Below, in pieces: positions 29,425 through 38,941 of a stretch of 64,000 nt of DNA. This DNA comes from Streptomyces sp. NBC_00691 (GTDB taxonomy: Bacteria; Actinomycetota; Actinomycetes; Streptomycetales; Streptomycetaceae), in NCBI RefSeq assembly GCF_036226665.1, contig NZ_CP109007.1:2272501-2336500 (forward strand). The letters run 5' to 3'. The translations under genes and the position numbers were made by a program. The notes under the pieces were generated by a model, which saw nothing but the letters and a program-made list of their open reading frames with translations, made no database searches and was not told the DNA's origin. Numbering within the stretch: position 1 is the stretch's first letter; each line of letters starts with the position of its first letter.

Positions 29425-30776
29425 TGACCACCGCTGCCGTGCCGGACGGACAGCGGGGCGACGAGGACGACCGGGGCGGTCTGCGGGCCGCCCTCGGCGG
29501 TCTCACCACCCGTGGCCGTTCCTTCCTGGCCGCCGGAGTGGCCGCCGCCGCCTGCGCGTACGTCCTCGGCCAGGCCGATCTGCTGCGCGTCGGGTTGCTG
29601 CTCGCCGCGCTGCCGCTGATCTGCGTCCTCGTGCTGCACCGCACCCGCTACCGGGTCGCGGCCTCCCGCCGGCTCACCCCACAGCGGGTGGAGGCGGGCT
29701 CCGAGGCCCGGGTCCAGCTGCGGATGGAGAACGTCTCCAAGCTCCCCACCGGGCTGCTGATGCTCCAGGACCACGTGCCGTACATGCTGGGGCCCCGCCC
29801 CCGCTTCGTCCTCGACCGTGTCGAGGCGGGCGGCCGGCGCGAGGTGTCCTACCGGGTCCGTTCCGACCTGCGCGGCCGCTTCCCGCTGGGCCCCCTCCAG
29901 CTGCGGCTCAACGACCCCTTCGGCATGTGCGAGCTGACCCGCTCCTTCAGCGCGTACGACACGCTCACCGTCGTCCCGCGGACCGAGGCGCTGCCGCCGG
30001 TCAAGCTCGCCGGCGAGGCCTCGGGGTTCGGCGACGGACGGCAGCGCTCGCTCGCCCTCGCCGGTGACGACGACATCATTCCGCGCGCCTACCGCCACGG
30101 TGACGACCTGCGCCGGGTGCACTGGCGCTCCACCGCCCGCTACGGCGAGCTGATGGTCCGCCGCGAGGAGCAGCCGCAGCGGGCCCGCTGCACCGTCCTC
30201 CTCGACACCCGCCGGATCGCCTACCAGGGCTCCGGCCCCGACTCGGCGTTCGAGTGGGCGGTCTCCGGGGCCGCCTCCGCCCTCGTCCACATGCTGGAGC
30301 GCGGCTACGCGGTCCGGCTCGTCACCGACACCGGCAGCTCGGTGCCCGGCGAGGGCACCGAGGGATTCGCCGGCTCGGCCCATGACTCGGCGGAGTCGGC
30401 CGGTCTGATGATGGACACCCTCGCGGTCGTCGACCACTCCGACGGCGGCGGGCTCTCCCGCGCCTCCGACGTCCTGCGCGGCGGCGACGAAGGACTGCTC
30501 GTCGCCTTCGTCGGCGATCTCGACGAGGAGCAGGCCGCCCTCACCGCCCGGATGCGGAACCGCACCGGCGCGGCCGTGGCCTTCGTCCTGGACTCCGGGA
30601 CCTGGCTGACCGGCGGCGCGGTCGCCGGGGCCGTCGAGGACCGGGTACGGCAGCTGCGCGAGGCGGGCTGGACGGCGCTGGCCGTCCCGCCCGCGGCCAA
30701 GCTCGCCGAGCTGTGGCAGCAGGCGGCCGGAGTCCGCGCGGAGTCCGCCGCCGACACTTACGGAGGATGGTCATGA
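29424..30776 (+). CDS. DUF58 domain membrane protein
   Basis: A 450-residue protein with two membrane helices near residues 35-72, then a beta-rich region and the DUF58 signature (RAYRHGDDLRRVHWRSTARYGELMVR). DUF58 resembles a von Willebrand factor A fold; here the metal site residues are not obvious. The function is unknown, but the family is almost always encoded with MoxR ATPases. The start codon shares its first base with the moxR stop; a GTG three bases earlier is also possible. The stop overlaps the next gene as ATGA. Confidence 0.9.
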
Positions 30777-33202
30777 GCGGGCGCGCACGGCTGACCCTGG
30801 CCGCCTGGGGCGCCACCCTGATGGCATCCGGAGCGCTGCTTCCCCTGGTGAAGCCGGCCACCTGGATCTTCACGGCCGCCTTCGTCCTCGCCCTGGTCAG
30901 CGCGGCGGGCACGCTGGCCCGGCGGGCACCGCTGGCCCGGCCGCTGACCCTGCTCGCCCAGCTGGCCGTCGCGCTCCTCGCGCTGACCGTGATCTTCGCC
31001 CGCGAGCAGGCGATCCTCCTGTTCCTGCCGGGCCCGCAGGTCTTCACGCACGCCGCCGACCTGTTCGCGGCGGGAGCCGAGGACGTCGGCCGGTACGCGA
31101 TCCCCGCCCCGGACACCGAGGGCATCCGGCTCATGCTGGTCGGCGGCGTGGTCGCCATCGGCCTCATGGTGGACACCCTCGCGGTCACCTTCCGCAAGGC
31201 GGCCCCGGCCGGCCTGCCGCTGCTCGCCCTGTACTCGGTGGCGGCCGGTCTCTCCGGTGGCGGCGCCGGCTGGCTCTGGTTCCTGCTCGCCGCCTCCGGG
31301 TACCTGCTGCTCCTCCTCGCCGAGGGCCGCGACCGGCTCTCGCAGTGGGGCCGGGTCTTCGGCGGTGCTCAGCGCTCCGCCCGGGCCGGCTCGTCGGTCG
31401 CGGCCGGCGGCGGTCCCACCTTCGCCCCGGCCCGCACCGGGCGTCGTATCGGCGCGGTGGCCATGGGCGTCGCCATGGTCGTCCCGTTCGCGCTGCCCGG
31501 CTTCACCGGCGGCCTCATCGGCAACGGCGACGGGGAGGGAACCGGCGGCGAGGGCCGGGGCGGCACGATCTCGGCCGTGAACCCGCTGGTCTCCCTCCAG
31601 GACAACCTCCGCCAGCCGGAGGACCGGGAGGTGCTGCGCTACCGGACCAACTCCCGCGACACCTCCGACCTGTATCTGCGGCTCGTCGCGCTCGACCAGT
31701 TCGACGGCACCTCGTGGAAGTCCTCGGTCCGCCCGATCGAGGCCGTGCCCAAGCAGCTGCCCTGGCCGGACGGGCTCTCCCAGAGCGTCCGGATCACCGA
31801 GGTGACCAGCAACTTCGTCGCCTCCGAGGGGTACGAGCAGAAGTGGCTGCCGATGCCGTACCCGGCGGGCCGCGTCGACATCGACGGCCGCTGGCGGTAC
31901 GAGCCGGCCGGCCGGATGCTCGTCGGCGACGACAAGCAGACCACCAGGGGCGCCCGCTACACCGTCGCCAGCCTGGAGGTGCGGCCGACGCCCGCGCAAC
32001 TGGCCGCGGCCGGGGACGCGCCGCGGAAGCTCCGTCAGGAGTACACCAAGGTCCCGGCCTCGCTGCCGGCCGATGTGAAGGCGACCGCGCTCCAGGTCAC
32101 CAAGGGCGCGCGCAACGACTACGAGCGGGCGGTGAGGCTCCAGGAGTGGTTCGCCCGGGACGGCGGCTTCCGCTACGACGTGGAGGTCGAGTCCGGCACC
32201 GGCGTGCAGGCGATCTCCCGCTTCCTGAAGGACAAGGAGGGCTTCTGCGTCCACTTCTCCTTCTCGATGGCGGCGATGGCCCGCTCCCTCGGCATCCCGG
32301 CCCGGGTGGCCGTGGGCTTCACACCCGGCACGACGCAGACCGACGGCTCGATCTCGGTCGGCATCCGGGACGCGCACGCGTGGCCCGAGCTGTACTTCGA
32401 GGGTGTCGGCTGGACGCGGTTCGAGCCGACCCCCTCGCGGGGCTCCACCCCCTCGTACACCCAGGACAACACGCCCTCGGGTACGGCCACCGGCCCCGCC
32501 CAGCCCGAGCAGAGCGCCTCGGCGCAGCCGTCCGCCGCGCCCAGCGCCTCGGCGAGCTGCACGCCTCAGGAGCGGCGGCTCGGCGACTGCGGCCCGGAGG
32601 AGGCGGTGGCCGGCGCGGACGCGTCCGGCGGCGGCCCGGACCCCCTGACGGTGATCCTGATCGTCGTCGGAGTCCTGGCGGTCCTCTCCGTCCCCCTGCT
32701 CCCCCTCCTGTGGCGGACGCGGGTACGGGCCCGTCGGCTGGGTCCGGCCGGGGCCCGCGGCCCGGACGGGACGGCGGTGCGGACGCTCGCGGTCTGGCAG
32801 GAGATCGTCGACACGGCCTGGGACCACGGGGTCGAACCGGACGAGTCGCAGACCCCGCGGCGCACGGCTGCCCGGATCGTCCGCCTGGGCGAGCTGGGCG
32901 ATGAGGCCGCGGACGCGGTGCACCGGGTGGCCCGGGCGGTGGAGGAGGCGCTCTACGCGCCGAACCCGCAGCCGGCTTCGGGTCTGGCGGAGGAGGCGGC
33001 CCGGATCCGGGCGGGCTTCCACACGGCGGCGGACCGCCGGACGCGCCTCCGCGCGCTGCTGGCGCCGCGGTCGGTGGCGCGGCTGCGGTGGTCGGTGGCG
33101 GGGCGCTGGTCGGAGACGACCACGAAGTGGTCGGTCCAGCGGCACGCGACGACGACCCGCGCTCTGACGGCTCTCCGCCGGACCCCCCGCGAATCCCCGT
33201 AA
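30773..33202 (+). CDS. TgpA-like membrane transglutaminase protein
   Basis: An 809-residue protein with seven or so N-terminal membrane helices (to about residue 240). An extracytoplasmic transglutaminase-like domain follows, then a Ser/Ala-rich linker, one more helix (LTVILIVVGVLAVLSVPLLP) and a cytoplasmic DUF4129-like tail. The catalytic Cys is residue 492 (GFCVHFS) and the His residue 535 (DAHAWPEL); the third position is Glu 551 (FEPT) instead of Asp. This suggests a protein or peptide cross-linking or cleaving role at the outer membrane face, which is inferred. The ATG follows GGAGGATGGTC and overlaps the DUF58 stop. Confidence 0.92.
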   Translation: MSGRARLTLAAWGATLMASGALLPLVKPATWIFTAAFVLALVSAAGTLARRAPLARPLTLLAQLAVALLALTVIFAREQAILLFLPGPQVFTHAADLFAAGAEDVGRYAIPAPDTEGIRLMLVGGVVAIGLMVDTLAVTFRKAAPAGLPLLALYSVAAGLSGGGAGWLWFLLAASGYLLLLLAEGRDRLSQWGRVFGGAQRSARAGSSVAAGGGPTFAPARTGRRIGAVAMGVAMVVPFALPGFTGGLIGNGDGEGTGGEGRGGTISAVNPLVSLQDNLRQPEDREVLRYRTNSRDTSDLYLRLVALDQFDGTSWKSSVRPIEAVPKQLPWPDGLSQSVRITEVTSNFVASEGYEQKWLPMPYPAGRVDIDGRWRYEPAGRMLVGDDKQTTRGARYTVASLEVRPTPAQLAAAGDAPRKLRQEYTKVPASLPADVKATALQVTKGARNDYERAVRLQEWFARDGGFRYDVEVESGTGVQAISRFLKDKEGFCVHFSFSMAAMARSLGIPARVAVGFTPGTTQTDGSISVGIRDAHAWPELYFEGVGWTRFEPTPSRGSTPSYTQDNTPSGTATGPAQPEQSASAQPSAAPSASASCTPQERRLGDCGPEEAVAGADASGGGPDPLTVILIVVGVLAVLSVPLLPLLWRTRVRARRLGPAGARGPDGTAVRTLAVWQEIVDTAWDHGVEPDESQTPRRTAARIVRLGELGDEAADAVHRVARAVEEALYAPNPQPASGLAEEAARIRAGFHTAADRRTRLRALLAPRSVARLRWSVAGRWSETTTKWSVQRHATTTRALTALRRTPRESP

Positions 33203-33248
33203 CCCACCCGGCCCCTCGGGGCACGGCGACGCGCCCGCCGCCCCCGCC

Positions 33249-33312
33249 CGTGGGGGCAGTCGCCCCTCCCCCTGGTTCCGTCCGGGGGGGGGAGGAACGA
33301 CTGCCCCCCACG
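33249..33312. terminator. Large terminator hairpin after the MoxR operon
   Basis: The outer stem pairs 33249-33262 with 33298-33312, with one bulged C. The inner part pairs a C-rich with a nine-G tract. It lies in the 33203-33536 gap between convergent genes, where nothing else coding was recognised. Confidence 0.8.
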
Positions 33313-33536
33313 AGGCGGGCGGAGGCACCGGGGGATGGGCTCCGCCAGGGGGCGACGCATGGCCAGGGCGGCGGTGGTGGTTCCGGACCGGCCGGGCGCG
33401 GGCCCGCCACGTGATCCGGGGCGAGCGACCACGACGGGCGCGGCGGGGGCATGGCGAAGGCCCGCGGGCCGGCTTGCGCTCGGGTTCCGCAGGGCTTCGT
33501 CTCAGGCGTTGCGCGGGGCCTCCGCTCAGGGGGCCG

Positions 33537-33947
33537 TCAGTGGCCGCCACCCTGCTGCTCGTCGCGGCGGCGCTGCCACCGCTCTTCCATCCGGTTCATC
33601 ATGGAGCGTCGCTGCCGGGTCTGACGGCCACCGGCCGTCGTCCCACCCCTGGTGGCCTGCTGCTGCTCACCCGGCTTCGGCGCCTTGCGCCATCCGGTGA
33701 CCGCCAGGACCGCGCAGCCCAGCATGACGAGGAATCCCACCACGCTGATCCAGATCTGCTGTGCGACCATTCCGGCCATGAGGAGCGCGATACCCACCAG
33801 GAAGCCGGCGACTGCCTGGTAGACCCGTCGCCGGGTGTACGTACGCAGTCCGCTTCCCTCGAGCGCTGTCGCGAACTTGGGATCTTCGGCGTACAGCGCT
33901 CGCTCCATCTGCTCGAGCATTCGCTGCTCGTGCTCCGAGAGCGGCAC
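33537..33947 (-). CDS. DUF3040 family membrane protein
   Basis: A 136-residue protein. The N-terminus PLSEHEQRMLEQMERALYAEDPKFA is the DUF3040 signature. Two adjacent transmembrane segments follow (about 44-62 and 66-86), then a Gln/Arg-rich tail with RMEERWQRRRDEQQ. The family is restricted to actinobacteria and of unknown function. The GTG at 33947 has AGGAGGA five bases upstream. It probably forms a single-gene unit; the 272 bases upstream (33948-34219) show no further gene. Confidence 0.92.
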   Translation of the reverse strand: MPLSEHEQRMLEQMERALYAEDPKFATALEGSGLRTYTRRRVYQAVAGFLVGIALLMAGMVAQQIWISVVGFLVMLGCAVLAVTGWRKAPKPGEQQQATRGGTTAGGRQTRQRRSMMNRMEERWQRRRDEQQGGGH

Positions 33948-34219
33948 GGAGTCCTCCTAGTCGTCGGTCGCGGGGGCGACCGGTTTGCGGCCCTTTCAGG
34001 ATAGGCAGGGAATCGCCCCCGTGAAACCCGCCCTCAATGCCGAATAGCCAATCCGGGCCGCCATGCGGATCGGTTGCTGAGGCGTTGATTCCCCAGGCCC
34101 TCCTCCGTCATGCCGGATGCTGTCCCCCGATCATACGGGGCAGAGCCCGTTATCGGGCGGGCTGTGGCGTACTCCATGGAGTGCCGCGCCCCGCACCGCC
34201 GAACGGGTGGCCGTCCAGC

Positions 34220-35047
34220 TCAGGCCCGCTTCTCGCCCAGTACGTGCAGCTGGGTGGCGATGGCGTGGAAGGAGGGCAGCTCGGCGGCGGCCGCCTCCAG
34301 CTTGAGCAGGGCCTCGGCCGCGCCGGGTTCGGTGTCGACGAGAACGCCCGGAACGAGGTCGGCGAAGACCCGGACACCGTGGACCGCTCCGACGTCCAGA
34401 CCGGCCCCGTCGGCCAGTTCGGTGAGCTGCTCGGCGGTGAAGCGCCGGGGGACGGGGTCGCCCGCTCCCCAGCGGCCCGCCGGGTCGGAGAGCGCGTTCC
34501 GCGCCTCGGTGAAGTGTCCGGCGAGGGCGCGGGCCAGGACCGCGCCGCCGAGCCCGGCGGCGAGCAGGCTGAGGCTGCCGGCGGGCCGGAGCGCGGCGAC
34601 CGCGTTCCGTACGCCCTCGGCGGGGTCGTCGACGTACTCCAGGACCCCGTGGCAGAGCACCGCGTCGTAGCTCTCGCGTCCGGCCACGTCGAAGAGGCCG
34701 CTGATGTCGCCCTGGACGCCGGTGACGAGGTCGGCGACCCCGGCCTCGGCGGCCCTGCGCTCCAGCGCGAAGAGCGCGTTGGGGCTGGGGTCGACGACGG
34801 TGACGCGGTGGCCGAGGCGGGCGACCGGCACCGCGAAGTTCCCGGAGCCGCCGCCGGTGTCGAGGACGTCGAGGCTGTCCTTCCCGGTGGCCTCGACCCG
34901 GCGGTCGAGGGCGTCCTTGAGGACGTCCCAGACGACGGCGGTACGCAGGGAGGCGCGCGACGGGCGCGAGGTCGCCTCTCGACCGAAGACAGGGGAAGGG
35001 TCCGGCACGGCTGTTGACTCCTCGGTGACGGGTACGGACGCCCCCAC
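34220..35047 (-). CDS. SAM-dependent methyltransferase (class I)
   Basis: A 275-residue Rossmann-fold methyltransferase. Motif I is DVLDTGGGSGNFAVPVA, motif II VVDPSPNAL, and the post-I acidic motif and YDAVLCHGVLEYVDD follow. The C-terminal part resembles CmoM/SmtA-type enzymes, which modify tRNA wobble uridine, but the substrate cannot be assigned from sequence alone. The start is GTG 35047 with a poor ribosome site. It lies 76 bases after the HEPN-type gene in the same direction. Confidence 0.85.
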   Translation of the reverse strand: MGASVPVTEESTAVPDPSPVFGREATSRPSRASLRTAVVWDVLKDALDRRVEATGKDSLDVLDTGGGSGNFAVPVARLGHRVTVVDPSPNALFALERRAAEAGVADLVTGVQGDISGLFDVAGRESYDAVLCHGVLEYVDDPAEGVRNAVAALRPAGSLSLLAAGLGGAVLARALAGHFTEARNALSDPAGRWGAGDPVPRRFTAEQLTELADGAGLDVGAVHGVRVFADLVPGVLVDTEPGAAEALLKLEAAAAELPSFHAIATQLHVLGEKRA

Positions 35048-35123
35048 CCTATGGCCTGGGGGGTGCCTTGCCGATCACGCCGCGAACCCGGCCCCATCAC
35101 GACGCCCCCGGCCCCCGCCGCGG

Positions 35124-35642
35124 TCAGCCGCCCGCCTCCTCCGCGCCCGGCTGCCGGGGCAGCACCGGCTGGAGGACGAGCAGCCGCTCGACCAGGCGCA
35201 GGAAGTACGCGGCGTCCCGCAGCAGGTCGTCGGCCTCGCGCCGGGTCGCCGCGCCGGCGATCCCCGCCTCGGCGCGTGCCCTGCGCTCGGCGCCGGAGGC
35301 GAAGAGGGCGCTCCACTCCGTCAGCTCGGGCGCCAGCTCGGCCAGGAGCTCCCAGGCGCTCCGTATCCGCTGTCTGCGGCGGGATCCGGGCTCGGGCCTG
35401 GCCCGGGCGGCCAGCACGGCGGCGGCGGCGCGCAGGGCGGCGAGGTGGGCCGCCGCGTACCGCTCGTGGGGGCGGTCGAGCGCGGCGGCCTCGGCGAGTC
35501 CGGCGCGCGCCTTGGCGAGGAGGTCGAGTGCGGCCGGCGGGGCGGCGGCGGCGCGCCGGACGGGGTGGATGTCGGAGGCGGGTCCCGCCTGCGCGGGGGT
35601 GGGGCGTCGGCGGGGCGCGGCTGCTGCGGAAGGGCTTGCCAT
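35124..35642 (-). CDS. HEPN-type protein, SAV_6107 family
   Basis: A 172-residue, mostly alpha-helical, Ala/Arg-rich protein. The segment ALDLLAKARAGLAEAAAL, then HERYAAAHLAALRAAAAVLAAR, then the C-terminal helix match the Streptomyces family named SAV_6107, which is annotated as HEPN-like. The canonical HEPN RNase motif Rx4-6H is not clearly present (the closest is RPHERYAAAH), so nuclease activity is doubtful. The ATG at 35642 has a perfect AGGAGGA seven bases upstream. No toxin or antitoxin partner is adjacent. Confidence 0.8.
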   Translation of the reverse strand: MASPSAAAAPRRRPTPAQAGPASDIHPVRRAAAAPPAALDLLAKARAGLAEAAALDRPHERYAAAHLAALRAAAAVLAARARPEPGSRRRQRIRSAWELLAELAPELTEWSALFASGAERRARAEAGIAGAATRREADDLLRDAAYFLRLVERLLVLQPVLPRQPGAEEAGG

Positions 35643-35731
35643 GACGAGTCCTCCTGTCGTCGCGTGACGGCTTCGTGGCCGTATGTGTCCATCGTGCCCG
35701 CCCCCACTGACAATCCACCTGACCTGGGATT

Positions 35732-35779
35732 TTGCCTGAAAACCCCACTCGGGGGTAGCTTTTGCACTGACCAGTCAGT
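35732..35779 (+). promoter_or_regulatory. Promoter with TetR-type operator
   Basis: TTGCCT (35732-35737) and TAGCTT (35756-35761) are spaced by 18 bases. Immediately downstream, overlapping the expected start point, is the palindrome ACTGAC-CA-GTCAGT (35766-35779), a classical TetR/AcrR operator form. It controls the ABC-like/YhgE/TetR unit, whose last gene encodes a TetR regulator. Confidence 0.72.
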
Positions 35780-35807
35780 TCAAAAAGGGGAATCGGGGGG
35801 TGGATCC

Positions 35808-36830
35808 GTGGGAGCGGAAGCCGAGGAGCGACCGCACGGCGCCGCCGTCGTCGCGGACGGATTCGGGCTGAAAGGGCCGCGCGGCTGGGCATTCCGGGAG
35901 GTCTCGTTCCGGGCCGAGCCGGGCACGCTGGTGGCGATCGAGGGGCCCTCGGGCTCGGGCCGCACCTGCCTGCTGCTCGCGCTCACCGGCCGGATGAAGG
36001 TCAAAGAGGGCACCGCCGAGGTCGGCGGCCTGCCGCTGCCCAAGAGGATGGCCGCGGTCCGCCGGATCAGCGCCCTGGCGCACGTCCCCGGGGTCAGCGA
36101 GCTCGATCCCGCCTTCACGGTGGCCGAGCACCTGGGCGAGCGGGCCCTGCTCCAGCGCCGTTTCGACGGCTCCGTCCGGACGTTCCTGCGGCGCCCGTCC
36201 GAGCGGCGCGCGTCAGCCCGGGTCCGGATCGACGAGGCCGTGACGGCCGCGGGGCTCGACCTGTCCGCACTGCCGAAGGGCGAGCGGACCTCCGTACGGG
36301 ATCTGGAACGGCTCGAAGCCCTCCGGCTCTCGATCGCCCTGGCCCTGATCGGCCGGCCCCGGCTGCTCGCCGTGGACGACACGGACCTGAAGCTCTCGGA
36401 CGCCGACCGCGCCGAGGCCTGGGCGCTGCTGCGCTCGGTGGCCGACTCGGGGACGACCGTCCTGGCGGTCTGCAGCGAGGCCCCCGAGGACGCCCTGCGG
36501 ATCACCACGCTCGACGCCGCCACGGCCGCCGTCTCCGCCGAGCCGACGGCGGACACCGCGCCCGGCACCGAGGCGCGCCCGGACGGCACCGCGGCCGGGA
36601 CCGCCGACACCGACACCGCCGCTGGCACCGACACCGCCGACGCAGACGCAGACGCAGACGCCGACCGCAAGGCGCCCGGGGCCCAGGCACCCGGCAAGCA
36701 CGGCAAGCACGGCGAGGCCGACAGCGCCGATGCCGCCGGCGAGGCCGACGGCGGCCTCGCCGGGCACTCCACCGAAGACACGACCGAGGAGGGGGCGGCC
36801 GATGCGCTCGCCGAAACTGGCCGCGCTTGA
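35808..36830 (+). CDS. ABC-type ATPase-like protein with degenerate motifs
   Basis: A 340-residue protein with one ABC nucleotide-binding-like domain (about 10-240) and a 100-residue acidic, Asp/Thr/Ala-rich disordered tail. Key motifs deviate: Walker A is GPSGSGRT (Arg for Lys), the signature LSGGQ is replaced by RDLERLE, Walker B is LLAVDD followed by Thr, and the switch His is Ser in AVCSEAP. It may bind but not hydrolyse ATP normally. The tail contains a DNA hexamer repeat encoding alternating Asp-Ala (36641-36660). The GTG at 35808 is the first start after the promoter. It overlaps the next gene by 29 bases. Confidence 0.85.
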   Translation: MGAEAEERPHGAAVVADGFGLKGPRGWAFREVSFRAEPGTLVAIEGPSGSGRTCLLLALTGRMKVKEGTAEVGGLPLPKRMAAVRRISALAHVPGVSELDPAFTVAEHLGERALLQRRFDGSVRTFLRRPSERRASARVRIDEAVTAAGLDLSALPKGERTSVRDLERLEALRLSIALALIGRPRLLAVDDTDLKLSDADRAEAWALLRSVADSGTTVLAVCSEAPEDALRITTLDAATAAVSAEPTADTAPGTEARPDGTAAGTADTDTAAGTDTADADADADADRKAPGAQAPGKHGKHGEADSADAAGEADGGLAGHSTEDTTEEGAADALAETGRA

Positions 36831-38898
36831 GCTGAAGCGCTTCGGCAGGGGAAAGCTGCCGCGCGCCGCGCTCGTCGCGATCCTGCTGCTGCCCCTGCTG
36901 TACGGCGCCCTGTACCTGTACTCGTTCTGGGATCCGTACAGCAGGCTCGACAAGATCCCCGTCGCGCTCGTCAACGAGGACCGGGGCGCCACCACCGACG
37001 GCAAGAAGATCAACGCCGGTGACGACATCACCAAGGGGCTGCTGGACAGCAAGACCTTCGCCTGGCACCGGGTGAGCGACGCCGAGGCGCGCAAGGGCGT
37101 CGAGGACGGCACGTACTACCTGTCCCTGACCATGCCGGGCGACTTCAGCTCGCGCATCGCCTCCAGCTCGGGCGACTCCCCCGAGACCGGCGCCCTGCGG
37201 GTGCGGACGAACGACGCCAACAACTACATCGTCGGGCAGATCTCCCGGACGGTGTTCTCCGAGGTCCGCACCGCGGCCTCCACCAAGTCCTCCCGCACCT
37301 TCCTCGACAAGATCTTCATCTCCTTCTCCGACATCCACGACGCCACCGCGAAGGCCGCCAAGGGCGCGGGCGACCTCAAGCAGGGCGTGGACAAGGCGAA
37401 GAAGGGCTCGAAGGACCTGGCGAACGGCCTCAAGGACGCCAAGGCCGGCAGCGGTGACCTGGCCGCGGGAATGAAGAAGCTCGACAAGGGCGCCAAGGAC
37501 CTGCAGAGCGGCTCCCGCAAGGTCGCGGACGGCACGCAGCGGCTCGCCGACAAGGTGAACGGCAACGCCGACAAGGTCCGCCCCTATCTGGCGAACAACG
37601 GCCGGTCGATCCGCGACACCGCGCGACTCGTCTCGGACTCCGCCACCGCGGTCCGCCACAACCTCGACGACCTGGTGAAGCGCGCCCCGGTGATCCGCAG
37701 CGCGGCGCACGTGGCCGACGACAAGCTGGCCAAGGCCCTCCAGGAGGAGTGCGTGGCGAAGCCGGAGGCCGCCACCGAGTTCCCCGCCCTCTGCGCCGCG
37801 CTCAAGGACGCCTCGGTCACGGCCGGCGACGTCGCCACCATCGCGGACGACGTCCACGAGCTGACCAAGGGCGGCGACGGCGACCTCAAGACCCTCGACG
37901 CGCGGCTCGCGAAGCTCACACGGCAGGCCGACGAGCTGGCCCGCCGCGCCCCGCACCTCGACGAGGACGTCGAGGACGCCATCCGGAAGATCAACGAGCT
38001 CAACGCGGGCGCGAAGAAGGTCTCCGCCGGCGCGGAGAAGCTGCACACCGGCATCAGCGGCGCCAGGACCGGCTCCGTGAACCTCGACACCGGCGTCGGA
38101 AAGCTCAAGAAGGGCGCGGGCGACCTCGACGGCGGCCTGTTCAAGCTGGCCGACGGTTCGGGCACCCTGGCCTCCGGCCTCAAGGACGGGGTCGACCGGA
38201 TCCCCGACTACGACGAGCAGGACCGCGACCGGCGTACGGAGGTCATGGCAGACCCCGTGCAGCTGGCCTCCCAGTCGCTGCACAAGGCACCGAACTACGG
38301 CACCGGTTTCGCCCCGTACTTCATCCCGCTCTCCCTCTGGGTCGGCGCGATGGTCGCGTACATGATCATCCAGCCGCTCAACCGGCGTGCGCTGGCCGCC
38401 GGCGGCTCCGCCTGGCGGATCGCCCTCGCGGGCTGGCTCCCGGTGGCGGCGATCGGCGTCCTCCAGGTCGCGGCCCTCATGTCGGTCCTGCACTGGGGCC
38501 TCGGACTCCAGATGGACCGCGCCGCGGGTACCGTCGGCTTCCTCGCCCTGGTCACCTGCTGCTTCTCCGCGATCATCCAGTGGCTCAACGCCCGCTTCGG
38601 CGCGGCCGGCCGGATCCTCGTCCTCGCGGTCCTGATGCTCCAGCTGACCTCGGCGGGCGGCACGTACCCCGTCCAGACCAGTCCGGGCTTCTTCAACGCC
38701 GTCCACCCCTTCCTGCCGATGAGCTACGTGGTCGAGGCACTGCGCCGGCTGATCTCCGGCGGCGGGATCGGGCCCGTCTGGCAGGCCTGCGCGGTGCTCG
38801 CCGCGTTCACCGTGGGCGCCCTGGCGCTGACCGCGGTGTCGGCCCGCAGGAAGCAGGTCTGGACGCTCGACCGGCTCCACCCCGAACTGACCCTGTGA
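36802..38898 (+). CDS. YhgE/Pip family membrane protein
   Basis: A 698-residue envelope protein. One N-terminal transmembrane helix (ALVAILLLPLLYGALYLYSF) is followed by a long extracytoplasmic region. That region has many GxxxLxxG/KxxxG-type repeats (for example GAKDLQSGSRKVADGTQRL). About six C-terminal membrane helices of ABC-2 permease type follow. The family includes the B. subtilis phage receptor YueB and relatives of EsaA of type VII secretion. The ATG at 36802 has GAGGAGGGGG upstream inside the preceding gene, so the two are translationally linked and probably form a complex. Confidence 0.92.
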   Translation: MRSPKLAALELKRFGRGKLPRAALVAILLLPLLYGALYLYSFWDPYSRLDKIPVALVNEDRGATTDGKKINAGDDITKGLLDSKTFAWHRVSDAEARKGVEDGTYYLSLTMPGDFSSRIASSSGDSPETGALRVRTNDANNYIVGQISRTVFSEVRTAASTKSSRTFLDKIFISFSDIHDATAKAAKGAGDLKQGVDKAKKGSKDLANGLKDAKAGSGDLAAGMKKLDKGAKDLQSGSRKVADGTQRLADKVNGNADKVRPYLANNGRSIRDTARLVSDSATAVRHNLDDLVKRAPVIRSAAHVADDKLAKALQEECVAKPEAATEFPALCAALKDASVTAGDVATIADDVHELTKGGDGDLKTLDARLAKLTRQADELARRAPHLDEDVEDAIRKINELNAGAKKVSAGAEKLHTGISGARTGSVNLDTGVGKLKKGAGDLDGGLFKLADGSGTLASGLKDGVDRIPDYDEQDRDRRTEVMADPVQLASQSLHKAPNYGTGFAPYFIPLSLWVGAMVAYMIIQPLNRRALAAGGSAWRIALAGWLPVAAIGVLQVAALMSVLHWGLGLQMDRAAGTVGFLALVTCCFSAIIQWLNARFGAAGRILVLAVLMLQLTSAGGTYPVQTSPGFFNAVHPFLPMSYVVEALRRLISGGGIGPVWQACAVLAAFTVGALALTAVSARRKQVWTLDRLHPELTL

Positions 38899-38932
38899 GA
38901 CGGGGCCTGTGAGACCCGCGACACCTGTGAGA
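38893..38932. repeat. Three direct CTGTGAGA octamers
   Basis: CTGTGAGA occurs at 38893, 38907 and 38925, across the stop codon of the YhgE/Pip gene and the 43-base gap before the TetR gene. Spacing is 14 and 18 bases. It may be a binding-site array or simple duplication. Confidence 0.6.
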
Positions 38933-38941
38933 ATCGACCCC

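Noticed and set aside
35124..35642. The HEPN-type protein as part of a toxin-antitoxin or defence system
   Set aside because: No nucleotidyltransferase or antitoxin gene is adjacent and the HEPN RNase motif is not convincing.
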